In this document: positions 20,549 through 29,760 of the stretch, one piece after another
Layout of the letters: every line of letters begins with the position of its first letter
How positions within the stretch are numbered: position 1 is the stretch's first letter
NCBI RefSeq assembly: GCF_014640635.1
Contig: NZ_BMHI01000001.1
Coordinates: 310,001 to 374,000, forward strand
Direction: 5' to 3'
From: Flexivirga endophytica
GTDB taxonomy: Bacteria; Actinomycetota; Actinomycetes; Actinomycetales; Dermatophilaceae
Length of the DNA: 64,000 bases
The notes under the pieces: model-generated
The model's database searches: none
The model's input: the letters and a program-made list of their open reading frames with translations, nothing else
What the model was told of the DNA's origin: nothing
Translations under genes and position numbers: made by a program

Positions 20549-22005
20549 CAGTCCTCCTGCCTCGGCCAGTTGGCAAGGGTCTGCTCGAATGCCTTGTGGA
20601 GCTTGGTGATTCGTCTGTCCATCGTCTTCACCGTCCAGTCGGTCTCCGGTGGCAGCACCGCGACGTCGACGCGTCCCGGCTTGAGCACGAAGGAGTGTTT
20701 GCCGAGCAGTTCACCGGTGTTGCGCAGCACGATCGGCACGATCGGCACGCCCGCCTGAACGGCCAGGTGGAAGGCGCCCTTCTTGAAGCGGCCGAGCGCG
20801 CCCGTGGCGGATCGGGTCCCCTCCGGGAAGATCATCAGCGAGGTCCCGGAGCGGATCCGTTCGACCACCGGCTCCAGTGCCGCGCGGGCCTCCGCCGAGT
20901 TGGACCGATCGATGTAGACCGGGTCGAGCAGCAGGCTGCCGGCGAGCGCGCGGGGGTCGAGCCGAGCTTCCTTCTTGGCGACCACGGTGAAGTCTCGCTT
21001 GAGCAATGCACCCACGACGACCGGGTCCAGCGAGCTCTGGTGGTTGGCGACGAAGACCGCCGGGCGGTGCGACCAGAGCCGCTCCTCGTCGAGCACGTCG
21101 AGTGAAACACCGGCCATGGCCAGCGGCAGGCCGGTGATGAGCCCGGTCGTGGCGTTGAGCCCGCGCTGGCGGTCCCCGCTGAGCAGCCCGATCGTCATAC
21201 CGGTCGACGCGGCGGCGTTGAGCCCGCCGAGTGCGGCCGCCGTGCGGGCGATCGAGGTGAGCGATCCCTTGGCCGGGTCGCGCAGGTTCAGGATCGGCCA
21301 GCCGAGACGTTCCGCGGCCGCCCGCAGCCCACGGTGCGGGTTGAGGGCGACCGGGGAGCCGACCGACGACAGGAACGCGACGTCCTCGTAGCCGTTGCCG
21401 TAGGCGTAGGACCGGGTCAGCTCCAGTCCGTGCTCCTTGGCGAAGGCGCGCACTGCTGCGGCCTTGTGCCGACCCCACAGCATCGGTCCTTCGGTCTCCC
21501 CGGTGAACACGCCGTTCTCGACGGCAAGCCGAGTGCAGACGAGGTTCTCGATGCCGAGTTCCGTTGCGATCGGAGCGATCTGGTACAGCGTGGCGGCCGA
21601 GGCGACCGCCACCGTGTGGCCGGCCGCGAGGTGCGCTCGCACGAGTGCACGGGACTCGGCACGGATCGTTCCGGCGATCTTGCGCAGGAACAGGCGTTCG
21701 CCGGCTGCGACGTAAGCCTCCTCCGACTGGCCACGCAAAGACGCGAAGAACCGTTGCGAGATCTTCGTCGGATCGCCACCGAGCACCTCACCGTCGACGA
21801 CGTCGACGATGCTGCGCAGCAGGTCGATCGGCGTGATCTCGCGCTTGCGCAGCTGATCGCCGAAGAACGTGGTGCCGGTGTAACCGGCGACCAGGGTGCC
21901 GTCCAGGTCGAAGAACGCTCCGACCTGCGGACCCTGGGGGCCGGCCTCGATCCGCTCGATCGCCGTCCGGACCGGCTGGGACAGAGCGCTCTTCGGAGTG
22001 GTCAT
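20548..22005 (-). CDS. plsC: HAD hydrolase/1-acylglycerol-3-phosphate acyltransferase fusion
   Basis: This is a two-domain protein of 485 residues. Residues 1-230 form a HAD-IB phosphatase (nucleophile motif DLDGTLV at 33-39, GNGYEDVAFL at 203-212). Residues 290-485 form a PlsC acyltransferase with NHQSSLD (321-327) and FPEGTRS (393-399). The architecture matches Rv2483c. The acyltransferase acylates lysophosphatidate to phosphatidate; the HAD half could dephosphorylate phosphatidate or a related phosphomonoester, which would provide diacylglycerol for the next enzyme (inference). The start ATG at 22005 overlaps the plsB2 stop by four bases. Confidence 0.93.
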   Translation of the reverse strand: MTTPKSALSQPVRTAIERIEAGPQGPQVGAFFDLDGTLVAGYTGTTFFGDQLRKREITPIDLLRSIVDVVDGEVLGGDPTKISQRFFASLRGQSEEAYVAAGERLFLRKIAGTIRAESRALVRAHLAAGHTVAVASAATLYQIAPIATELGIENLVCTRLAVENGVFTGETEGPMLWGRHKAAAVRAFAKEHGLELTRSYAYGNGYEDVAFLSSVGSPVALNPHRGLRAAAERLGWPILNLRDPAKGSLTSIARTAAALGGLNAAASTGMTIGLLSGDRQRGLNATTGLITGLPLAMAGVSLDVLDEERLWSHRPAVFVANHQSSLDPVVVGALLKRDFTVVAKKEARLDPRALAGSLLLDPVYIDRSNSAEARAALEPVVERIRSGTSLMIFPEGTRSATGALGRFKKGAFHLAVQAGVPIVPIVLRNTGELLGKHSFVLKPGRVDVAVLPPETDWTVKTMDRRITKLHKAFEQTLANWPRQED

Positions 22006-23882
22006 CGACGCAACTCGCTCCGGTCGGCGAATGCCGGCGGAGTGGCGCCGACGCGTCGCCCGGCGAGCTCGCCGATCAGGGCGACCCGGCGTACCGAGTC
22101 GGCGATCTCGGCGGCGAACGTCTCACGTCGGGCAGCCACGTCGTCTCCCGCTTCCAGTAGGTGGCGGTGACGCGCGAGCGCCAGCGCGGTCTTGTAGAGC
22201 TCGAGCGACACCGACTCCGCCGAGGCGATCCGTCGCTGCAGCGCCCACTGTTGGCCGACCGCGAGAGTCTCCTGGAGCAGGTCGTCCTCGTCGACGGCGG
22301 CGTCGCCCTGGGCGGCGAGTCGGTCAGCCAGCACGAGATAGGCGTCGAGGAACGGCCGCAACACCAGATGCGCGACATGTGGCCTGGCCGAAGCCAGCAG
22401 ACGCGCGGCGGCGTCCGGGTCGATCCGGTCGATCTCCTCGCCGGCGGTGATGCGCAGCTCGGCGCGCAGGTCCTGCTCGAACTGGTCGCGGCCGGGGAAG
22501 AAGAACTCGAACTTCAGCAGGTCACGCAGCCGCTTGGCCTCCTCCCAGCCGACCTGCAGCTGACCGCCCTCGGGGAGCTTGGTCTCCGGATCGAGCTCGG
22601 AGACGGTCAGCATCGCCAGCTCCAGAATGGCGCGGTCCACCAGGATGTGGATGACGGTGTTGCGATAGAACGCGGCGACCAGGTGCTGGTCGGGGCTAAT
22701 CCGCCATACGGGCTCGGTGCCTCGGTCGTAGCCGGTGAGCACGCCGCCCATCACGAGGTCCTGCAAGGCCCGCCGCACGGTTGAGCGGTCCCGCAGGTTG
22801 GCCGCACCGGCCACCGGCCACTTCCGTGCCTCGATGTATGACGCGAGCGGATGCACGGTCTCCAGCACTTCGTCGAGGTTGAGCGCCCGATCCTCCCCGA
22901 GCAGCGCGAGGCACACGATCGCGGTGACAGTGACCGGAGTGGCCCGGTTGAGCCGGTGGCTGATGTCGAGCGCGATCCGCTCGATCGCCTGCGAGGTCGT
23001 CAGGCCGTCCGCGTGCAGCGCTTCGAGACGTTTGCGCAACGGGAACGGTTCACCGATCGTCAAGTAGGCCCGGCCCATGCGGGCGCGTTGCACGGCAGCG
23101 AACCGCACCACGAAGCCGAGGCTCTCGGGCTTCTTGCGACCACCGGTCGCCTCTGCCGTCATACCGGCCACCTCGTGCAACTGGTCGTAGACGATCGACA
23201 CCGGCACGACCTGCGCATCGATCTGGTCGGCACCCTCGACCGCGTTGACGATGTATTTGAGGATGCCGTGCACCGGTGGTCGCAGCTTGCCGGTGCGGGT
23301 CCGGCCACCCTCGATGGACCACGCCAGGTTGCGATGGTTCTTGACCAGCTGGCGGACGTAGGACTTCAGCGTCAGCCGGTAGATCGGCAGGTTGCCGGTG
23401 GAACGGCGGATGAAGACCATGCCGCTGCGGGCGACGATCTGACCCAGGACCGGCAGGTCGAGGTTCGCGCCGCCGAAGGTGAAGGTGGGGCTGAAGCGTC
23501 GGGCACGCAACACGTTGGGCACGGCCACACCGTCGAGATAGGAACGGTGGCTGAACGCGAGCGCGAGACTGTTGGTGCGGTCCAGCTTCTTCAGCTTCGC
23601 GATCTGTTCCTCGTCGACCAGCACGTCATACGCACGCAGGAACCAGTCGCCGGCACGGCTCCAGTTCTTGGTCGTGAATGCCCCGTGGCTTGCTGCCATC
23701 TCCCGTAGGTACTCGGCGGCCTCGGCGCGGACCTGGTCCACCGGCCGCCCCTCCTGCGCCGCGGCCCGGCTGAGCCGATCGGCGAACCACGGGTCGTGCA
23801 GGAGCTCGTCCGCCTCCTGCGGCGGTGCGGGCATGGGCAGCGCGCGATCGAGAGCGTCGCGTGCTCGCCAACCAAGACTCAT
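22002..23882 (-). CDS. plsB: Glycerol-3-phosphate 1-O-acyltransferase
   Basis: PlsB acylates sn-glycerol-3-phosphate, the first committed step of phospholipid synthesis. The 626-residue product has the acyltransferase HxxxxD box as H112-RSYLD117 in SHRSYLDGVAVP, followed by GMVFIRRST, SIEGGRTRTGKL and VPVSIVYDQL, the conserved GPAT blocks, then a long helical C-terminal region. It corresponds to mycobacterial PlsB2 (Rv2482c). The start ATG at 23882 (MSLGWRARDALD) has AAGGAGG eight bases upstream; a longer frame to 23942 is not needed. It is the first gene of the lipid operon. Confidence 0.93.
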   Translation of the reverse strand: MSLGWRARDALDRALPMPAPPQEADELLHDPWFADRLSRAAAQEGRPVDQVRAEAAEYLREMAASHGAFTTKNWSRAGDWFLRAYDVLVDEEQIAKLKKLDRTNSLALAFSHRSYLDGVAVPNVLRARRFSPTFTFGGANLDLPVLGQIVARSGMVFIRRSTGNLPIYRLTLKSYVRQLVKNHRNLAWSIEGGRTRTGKLRPPVHGILKYIVNAVEGADQIDAQVVPVSIVYDQLHEVAGMTAEATGGRKKPESLGFVVRFAAVQRARMGRAYLTIGEPFPLRKRLEALHADGLTTSQAIERIALDISHRLNRATPVTVTAIVCLALLGEDRALNLDEVLETVHPLASYIEARKWPVAGAANLRDRSTVRRALQDLVMGGVLTGYDRGTEPVWRISPDQHLVAAFYRNTVIHILVDRAILELAMLTVSELDPETKLPEGGQLQVGWEEAKRLRDLLKFEFFFPGRDQFEQDLRAELRITAGEEIDRIDPDAAARLLASARPHVAHLVLRPFLDAYLVLADRLAAQGDAAVDEDDLLQETLAVGQQWALQRRIASAESVSLELYKTALALARHRHLLEAGDDVAARRETFAAEIADSVRRVALIGELAGRRVGATPPAFADRSELRR

Positions 23883-23994
23883 TTCAGTGGCCTCCTTTGC
23901 GGGGTCGACCGAACCTTCGCACACTTCCACGCCGGTGCGCATGGGTCACGGCGCGGCGCCACTCGCGAGATATTACCGAGAAGTACCCGGGCGG

Positions 23995-24577
23995 TCAGTG
24001 GTCCGCGATGGCGTAGATGTCCGGTCGCAGCCTGGAGTACATCAGCAGGTCGACGCGGCGGCCGCCGATCTCCTCGTGGGCGCGCAAGAGTCCTTCGAGC
24101 GCGAACCCGGCGGATTCCGCGGTGCGGATCGACGCGGTGTTCCACGGTTCGATCCGTGCTTCGAGGCCGGCACAGCCCGCTGATCGACCACGCGAAGCCG
24201 GCCAACGCCTTCAGAGCATCGGCGGCGACTCCACGACCCCGGGCGCTCGGCGCGACCGAATAGCCGACGCCGGCCCGGCCGTGCTGCAACTCGCGGACCC
24301 ACAGGCCGGCACCGCCGAGAGCCGCGTCGGTGTCGCGGTCGGCGACACAGAACGAGAAGCCGGCGCCCTCCTCGAGTCGACCGCGCTGACGGTCGATGTA
24401 GGCGCGGGCCTCGTCGTTGTCGGCGTCGGCGGGCAGCGTGCCGATGGTCGGCACGTAGGGATCGGTCGCCAGGTCGCGCACCATCGCCACGTCACGGTCC
24501 TCGAACGCACGTAACCGGACAGCGCCATACACCAGCGCCTGGGTCGGCCACCGCAGGTCGTCCTGGGACTTCGTCAT
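23995..24577 (-). pseudogene. GNAT acetyltransferase with a frameshift
   Basis: The first 136 or so codons from ATG 24577 encode a RimJ-type GNAT fold, with the acetyl-CoA loop region ARGRGVAADALKALAGFAW. Near 24168 the reading frame jumps: an extra C in CGGCCTCGAAG shifts it. In the next frame the family C-terminus continues as LEARIEPWNTASIRTAESAG, then GFALEGLLRAHEEIG and LLMYSRLRPDIYAIADH, stopping at 23995. The span is 583 bases, 3n+1, as expected for a single insertion. Either the gene is recently inactivated or the base is an assembly error. Without correction a chimeric frame runs into the plsB2 start. Confidence 0.85.
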
Positions 24578-24750
24578 ACCCCGAACCTATGGCGGTCGCC
24601 GCGTCCACGCATTGAGATTCCGTGCGCCGCCGCGGGTCGCGGTCGACCGGGCGTGAGGCACGGCACGTCAGGGCAATACCGCATGTTCGGCATGCCGGGC
24701 GCTAACGTCGGGGTGGAATGTCCGACCACCGGAACACTGTGGAGTGAGTA

Positions 24751-25338
24751 ATGCCAGAGGTCAGCGCGGTGCAGCCGTTCATCGACACCTTCCCGCCCGA
24801 TGCCGGTGTGCGCGTCCCCGACGCCGACTTCATCACGTATGGCGAGGGTCAACTACCGTCCGCGCTGATCGGTCTGTGGCGTGCCCACGGTCTCGGTTGG
24901 TATGGCGGCGGGCGTGTCGCACTCGTCGACCCCGGCACCTGGATGCCGGTGCTGCAGACGTGGTTCGGCTCGAGTGTGACCAGCACGCCGTTCGCGGTGA
25001 CGAGCTTCGGGCACATCTATCACTACGACCGGGTCGGCGGCCGCGACCGGATCCAGTGCCTCGACCCGCACTTCCAGCACAACGCCGTCGTCGCCGAGGA
25101 CGGCGCCGACTTCTTCACCGGGCATCTCACCGGCTCGACCTCGCACCTGTCCGACCTGCGCGAGCTGCACAAGGCGGCCCGGGAGGCGCAGGGCGAGCTC
25201 GGGCAGGACGAGATCTACTACTTCGAGCCGATCCTCGCGCTGGGTGGGCAGGTCAACCTGGACAACCTGCAGAAGGGCAACGGGCCGGAGCACGTGAGCG
25301 ACATACACCGGCAGATCGCGGCACGCCAGCCACACTGA
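24751..25338 (+). CDS. GAD-like/DUF1851 domain protein (Tdi1 immunity-like)
   Basis: This 195-residue protein starts with a GAD-like domain (FPPDAGVRVPDADFITYG, LPSALIGLWRAHGLGWYGGG) and ends with a DUF1851-type region (YYFEPILALGGQVNLDNLQK, VSDIHRQIA). The same pair of domains occurs in Tdi1-type immunity proteins of type VI secretion systems, and in widespread SMI1/KNR4-like protective proteins. No toxin or secretion gene is nearby, so it may be an orphan immunity gene. The ATG at 24751 follows GGAGTGAG. The 173 bases upstream separate it from the divergent GNAT gene. Confidence 0.78.
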   Translation: MPEVSAVQPFIDTFPPDAGVRVPDADFITYGEGQLPSALIGLWRAHGLGWYGGGRVALVDPGTWMPVLQTWFGSSVTSTPFAVTSFGHIYHYDRVGGRDRIQCLDPHFQHNAVVAEDGADFFTGHLTGSTSHLSDLRELHKAAREAQGELGQDEIYYFEPILALGGQVNLDNLQKGNGPEHVSDIHRQIAARQPH

Positions 25339-25364
25339 GGCCTGACGACACCTGCCGTTGACAC

Positions 25365-25445
25365 TAAGGGCGAGTAACCGACGACTGTCGTCGGTTACTC
25401 GCCCTTACTGGCTGGTAACGGCGAGTAACCGACGACAGTAGCGAG
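25365..25445. repeat. Palindromic element, family B copy 1
   Basis: A 21-base arm (25365-25385, containing GGGCGAGTAACCGACGAC) is followed after one base by its exact complement (25387-25407). A third copy of the core, GCGAGTAACCGACGAC, follows at 25421-25436 and is extended by AGTAGCGAG. It lies between convergent genes ending at 25338 and 25464, so it can terminate both. The extension CGACAGTAGC is shared with 45036-45141. Confidence 0.82.
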
Positions 25446-25463
25446 GATGAGCTCGGGCCGCCG

Positions 25464-27311
25464 TCACGACGTGTGGTGGACCTCCTGCAACCCGTAGACG
25501 TGCGTCGGGATGCCTTCGTAGCGCGCCTTCAGTTGCAACGCGAGATAGAGCGAGTAGTGCCGTGACTGGTGCAGGTTGCCGCCGTGGAACCACAGCGCCT
25601 CTTGCTGGGTCGGCTTCCACATGTTCCGTTGCTCGCCCTCCCACGGACCGGGGTCCTTGGTGGTGTCGGAGCCGAGGCCCCAGACCTTGCCGACCTTGTC
25701 CGCGGTCTCCTGGTCGATGATGTCGGCGACCCAGCCGTTCATCGAGCCGTAGCCGGTGGCGTAGACGACCAGGTCCGCGGGCAGTTCGGTGCCGTCCTCC
25801 AGGACCACGGAGTTCTTCGTCAGGTGGTCGACATTGCCGTGTGCGAGCTTGACCTTGCCGTCACACACCAGCTCGGCAGCGCCCACGTCGATGTAGTAGC
25901 CCGAGCCACGCCGCAGGTACTTCATGAACAGGCCCGACCCGTCGTCGCCCCAATCGTGTTGGAAGCCAACCTTTTCCAGCCGGTCGTAGAAGTCCTTGTC
26001 ACGCTCGGCCATCTGCTGGTAGAGCGGGATCTGGAACTCGTGCATGATCCGGTAGGGAAGCGAGGCGAAGATCATGTCCGCCTTGTCGGTGGTCACACCG
26101 GACGCGACCGCGCGCTCGGAGTAGAGGTCACCGAGGCCGATGTCCATCAGCGACGCGGACTTCACGATGTGGGTCGACGACCGCTGCACCATCGTGACGT
26201 CGGCGTCGTGCTCCCACAGCGCACCGCAGATGTCGTGCGCGGAGTTGTTGGAGCCGATGACGACGACCTTCTTGCCGGTGTAGGCCTCCGGGCCGGGGTG
26301 CTGGCTGGAGTGCTGCTGCTCGCCCTCGAAGACGTCCATGCCCGGGAAGCTCGGCAGGTTGGGCTTGCCCGACATACCCGTGGCGAACACCAACTGTTTC
26401 GGCTCCAGGACGATCTCTTCGCCGTCCCTGTCGACCACCACGCGCCAGGTCTTGCTGTCCTCGTCGTATGTCGCCGACGTGACCGACGAGCGTGACCAGT
26501 AGGGCACGTCCATGACCCGCGTGTACATCTCCAGCCAGTCGCCGATCTTGTCCTTGGGCGCGAATACCGGCCAATTCGAAGGGAATTGGAGATATGGCAG
26601 ATGGTCGTACCAGACGGGGTCGTGCAGGCAGAGGCTCTTGTAGCGGCCGCGCCATTGGTCCCCGGGCCGGTCGTGTTTGTCGAGCACGACGTGGGGGACC
26701 TTCAGCTGGCGCAGGCGAGCTCCGAGGGCGATGCCGCCCTGGCCGCCGCCGATGACGACGACATACGGCTGCGCGGTCCGGCCGAGTGCGGACTCCTCGT
26801 CCTGCTTCTTCTCCAGCCACGACTTACGGCCGCGAGCGAGCTCGTGCTCGACTCCCTTCGGCCGGCGGTCGCCCTGGTCCTCCTCGTGGCCCTTCAGCTC
26901 ACGCAGGCTGGTCAGCAGGGTCCAGCCGCGGGGGGCTCCGTCCTCGTCCTTCAGCCGCAGGTGGCCCTTGGCCCGGCCGACCGCGGTCTCGAAGGTAATC
27001 CAGCACTCGATGACGCCGCCTGCCTCGGTGGCCTCCTCGCTGAGTTGCCAGTCGCTCGGGTCGGTCGTGTCGAGGGTGTGCTGCAGCAGGTCGCGTATGC
27101 CGTCCCGGCCCTCCACAGTGCGGATGTTCCAGGTGAACGACACCAGGTCGCGCCAGAAACTCTCGGTGCCGAAGAGGCCGACGGCGGCCTCCACGTCCCG
27201 TGCTCGCAGTGCTGCGTCGAAATCGGCGAGCCAGGCCTGCGCCCGCTGCTGCGGAGTGGCTGTCGTGGCCGTGTCCGGTGCCACGGTCCGGGAGTCCAAC
27301 GTGTCGGTCAT
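25464..27311 (-). CDS. NTF2-like domain/flavin monooxygenase fusion
   Basis: The 615-residue protein combines an N-terminal SnoaL/NTF2-like domain (about 15-125) with a class B flavoprotein monooxygenase. FAD binding is indicated by VVVIGGGQGGIALG near 180-195, the second Rossmann fold by VVVIGSNNSAHDI near 345, and a late ATGYGS near 535. The FPGMDVFEGEQQHSSQH segment resembles the YUCCA/FMO-type fingerprint. It should use NAD(P)H and O2 to oxygenate a small molecule; the substrate is unknown. The start ATG at 27311 follows AAGGACC. It is transcribed divergently from a GAF regulator 113 bases away, its likely regulator. Confidence 0.88.
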   Translation of the reverse strand: MTDTLDSRTVAPDTATTATPQQRAQAWLADFDAALRARDVEAAVGLFGTESFWRDLVSFTWNIRTVEGRDGIRDLLQHTLDTTDPSDWQLSEEATEAGGVIECWITFETAVGRAKGHLRLKDEDGAPRGWTLLTSLRELKGHEEDQGDRRPKGVEHELARGRKSWLEKKQDEESALGRTAQPYVVVIGGGQGGIALGARLRQLKVPHVVLDKHDRPGDQWRGRYKSLCLHDPVWYDHLPYLQFPSNWPVFAPKDKIGDWLEMYTRVMDVPYWSRSSVTSATYDEDSKTWRVVVDRDGEEIVLEPKQLVFATGMSGKPNLPSFPGMDVFEGEQQHSSQHPGPEAYTGKKVVVIGSNNSAHDICGALWEHDADVTMVQRSSTHIVKSASLMDIGLGDLYSERAVASGVTTDKADMIFASLPYRIMHEFQIPLYQQMAERDKDFYDRLEKVGFQHDWGDDGSGLFMKYLRRGSGYYIDVGAAELVCDGKVKLAHGNVDHLTKNSVVLEDGTELPADLVVYATGYGSMNGWVADIIDQETADKVGKVWGLGSDTTKDPGPWEGEQRNMWKPTQQEALWFHGGNLHQSRHYSLYLALQLKARYEGIPTHVYGLQEVHHTS

Positions 27312-27424
27312 CGCAGGTCCTTTCCATTGACTGTGACCTACAGCACACTCCGCGGCTACGCTGGGTGGAAGCGTTGCAGCACGTTGCAACGCCGTTCGCG
27401 GCGTCGCCTAAGGAGTTGCCCGTT

Positions 27425-28609
27425 GTGACCGACTACAACGCGATCTCTCCCGGGACCGACCTGGCCCGCTACGCGCGAGAGCTGATGCGGATGCACGACA
27501 CCGTCATCGGCGGCGGCCGGGCAGCCATCCAGCCACGGCCGGTCGTGTCCCGCTCCTGGCGGCGTGTGCTCGGGCTGGGCCTCGTGCCCGACCGGTCGGG
27601 CGCTCGCGACCCCCTCGGCGTGGAGCGGCTCGAGCAGTTGCGCTCGGAGTCGCCGCTGCGGCTGGTGATCGACGACCTGGCCCGGGTGATCTCGAGCGTG
27701 GCGGACGCATCCCACTTCCTGATGGTCGTCACGAACGGCGACGGCATCATCCTGTGGCGCCGGGGCGACACGCGCGTGCGGCGGCGCGCCGACGAGCTGG
27801 GCTTCAGCGAGGGCGCTCGGTGGACCGAGTCGGAGGTCGGCACCAACGCGATCGGCACCGCGCTGCAGGAAGGAAGTCCCGTCCAGCTCTTCTCGGGGGA
27901 GCATTTCGAGCAGGCTCAACACCCCTGGTACTGCACGGCGTTCCCCATCCACGACCCGCGCAGCGGCGGATTGCTGGGCATCGTGGACATCAGCGGCCCA
28001 GCGCTCACGCTGCACCCGGCGATCAGCGCGCTGGTCGAGACCGCTGTGCTGCTCGCCGAGTCCCTGCTCCGACGTCACCATGAGGCGGCCCTCGAACGGC
28101 TGCGCCTCGTCGCCGAGCCGATCGTGTCAGCGGCCGGAAGTCCCGCGCTGGTCGTCGACGACGCCGGCTGGGTCGCGCACAGCGCCGGCGTCGCGGTCCG
28201 CGACCGCATCGCGGTGCCCGAGCTGGACCGGCCGATCGCCGTCCCCGGCCTCGGATTGTGTATGCCGGAACGCCTCGACCTCGGCTGGTTGGTGCGGCCG
28301 GCCGCGACCGACCGGAGGATCACTGCACACCTGCAGCTCGGCCGGAAGCCGGTCATCGAGATCCACGCCGATGCGCAGCCGTGGCGGACAGCGCTGTCGC
28401 AGCGGCACGCGCAGATCCTGCAGCAGCTGGCGGGCGTGGGCCGCGAGGGGCTCACGCCATACGACCTGAGCGTGGCGCTGTTCGGCGACGGCGATCACAC
28501 GGTCGCCGCACGCGCCGAGGTATCGCGGCTCCGGCGCACGCTCGGCGCGATTGTTGACGGCAGCCCCTACCGGATCGCCGACGGTGTCGAGCTGACAGTG
28601 GCGCACTGA
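27425..28609 (+). CDS. GAF-domain transcriptional regulator
   Basis: This 394-residue protein has the N-terminus of AcoR/DhaR-type activators (SRSWRRVLGLGL), then a GAF sensor domain with WTESEVGTNAIGTAL and WYCTAFPIHDP. The sigma-54 AAA domain of AcoR is missing. Instead the C-terminus (about 315-394) looks like a winged-helix/SARP-like DNA-binding domain with AEVSRLRRTLGAI. Such actinobacterial regulators often sit beside oxidoreductases. The GTG at 27425 has AAGGAG nine to ten bases upstream. It is divergent from the flavin monooxygenase, suggesting control of that gene by its substrate. Confidence 0.82.
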   Translation: MTDYNAISPGTDLARYARELMRMHDTVIGGGRAAIQPRPVVSRSWRRVLGLGLVPDRSGARDPLGVERLEQLRSESPLRLVIDDLARVISSVADASHFLMVVTNGDGIILWRRGDTRVRRRADELGFSEGARWTESEVGTNAIGTALQEGSPVQLFSGEHFEQAQHPWYCTAFPIHDPRSGGLLGIVDISGPALTLHPAISALVETAVLLAESLLRRHHEAALERLRLVAEPIVSAAGSPALVVDDAGWVAHSAGVAVRDRIAVPELDRPIAVPGLGLCMPERLDLGWLVRPAATDRRITAHLQLGRKPVIEIHADAQPWRTALSQRHAQILQQLAGVGREGLTPYDLSVALFGDGDHTVAARAEVSRLRRTLGAIVDGSPYRIADGVELTVAH

Positions 28610-28625
28610 CCTCGACAAGGTTGCC

Positions 28626-28731
28626 CCCTTCGCCGAGGGGACAGGCGTTGTAATGAGAGGACAGGCGATTTGGCGGACTTTGCCCGAAATCGCCTGTCCT
28701 CTCGACAATTGGGCGTCCTCTCGGCGAAGGG
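28626..28731. repeat. Nested palindrome, family C copy 1
   Basis: The outer arm CCCTTCGCCGAGGGGAC (28626-28642) pairs with 28715-28731 with one mismatch. The inner arm GAGAGGACAGGCGATTT (28655-28671) pairs perfectly with 28687-28703. Outer and inner arms share the core GAGRGGACAGGCG. It fills the space between the convergent regulator gene (stop 28609) and LLM gene (stop 28732). Related copies are at 47506 and 58719. Confidence 0.85.
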
Positions 28732-29760
28732 CTACGAGCGGGCGTCCTGCTGCACGTTGACCAGCGGCATCACGTGATCGGCGTATGCCGCCAGCGTGTG
28801 CTCCTTGTCGTCATGCTGCAGGTAGACCGCGAACTGGTCGACACCCAGGTCCCGCAGCTCCTCGATCCGCTTGACGTGCTCCTCGGGCGGGCCGATGACG
28901 CAGAACCGGTCGACGATCTCGTCCGGCACGAACTGGGTATGGGTGTTGCCCGCCCGCCCGTGCTGGTTGTAGTCGTAGCCCTTCCTCTCGGCGATGTAAT
29001 CGGTCAACGCCGCTGGTACTCCTGAGGATTCGCCATACCTGCTGACGATGTCCGCGACGTGGTTGCCGACCATGCCGCCGAACCAGCGGCACTGATCGCG
29101 CGCGTGCTCCGCCGACTCCGCGCTGCCGTCCGTGACGTATGCCGGTGCGGCGACGCAGATCGTGATGTCGTCCGGGTCGCGACCGGCCTCGGATGCGGCG
29201 GCCCGCACGGCCTCGACCATCCAGGCGGTGATCTGCGGGTCGGCCAGTTGCAGGATGTAGCCGTCGGCCACCTCTCCGGTCAGTTTCAGCGCTTTCGGGC
29301 CGTAGGCGGCGACCCAGACCTCGAGCTGCGACGCGGTCGCCCACGGCAGCCGGAGGGTCGACCCCGCATACGGGACGGCGTCCCCGGACGCCATGCCCCG
29401 GATCACGCCGACCGCATCACGCAGCGCGGCTAGGGTGCTGGGCCGGCCGCCCTCCACTCGCACGGCCGAGTCGCCACGGCCGATGCCGCACACCGTGCGG
29501 TTGCCGTACATCTCGTTGAGCGTCGCGAACAGCGACGCCGTGACGGTCCAGTCGCGGGTGGTCGGGTTGGTGACCATCGGCCCGACCGTGACCCGACGGG
29601 TGCGGTCCAGGATCTGTCCGTAGATCGGGTAGGGGTCCTGCCACAGGATGTGACTGTCGAACGTCCACACGTGACTGAACCCGAGCCGGTCGGCCTGCAC
29701 TGCCAGATCGACCACCCGCGCCGACGGGGGAGTGGTCTGCAGGACGACGCCGAAGTCCAT
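28732..29760 (-). CDS. LLM-class F420-dependent oxidoreductase (TIGR03842-like)
   Basis: This 342-residue luciferase-like TIM-barrel flavin/F420 enzyme begins MDFGVVLQTTPPSARVVDLA. It has the family blocks FSHVWTFDSHILWQDPYPIY, VTNPTTRDWTVTASLFATL and CGIGRGDSAVR. This close subgroup is repeatedly encoded beside hydantoinase genes and nucleobase permeases, as here. The reaction is not established; redox chemistry on a pyrimidine or hydantoin ring is a reasonable guess. The start ATG at 29760 overlaps the dihydropyrimidinase stop (TGATG), so translation is coupled. It ends the minus-strand operon at a family C palindrome. Confidence 0.88.
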   Translation of the reverse strand: MDFGVVLQTTPPSARVVDLAVQADRLGFSHVWTFDSHILWQDPYPIYGQILDRTRRVTVGPMVTNPTTRDWTVTASLFATLNEMYGNRTVCGIGRGDSAVRVEGGRPSTLAALRDAVGVIRGMASGDAVPYAGSTLRLPWATASQLEVWVAAYGPKALKLTGEVADGYILQLADPQITAWMVEAVRAAASEAGRDPDDITICVAAPAYVTDGSAESAEHARDQCRWFGGMVGNHVADIVSRYGESSGVPAALTDYIAERKGYDYNQHGRAGNTHTQFVPDEIVDRFCVIGPPEEHVKRIEELRDLGVDQFAVYLQHDDKEHTLAAYADHVMPLVNVQQDARS

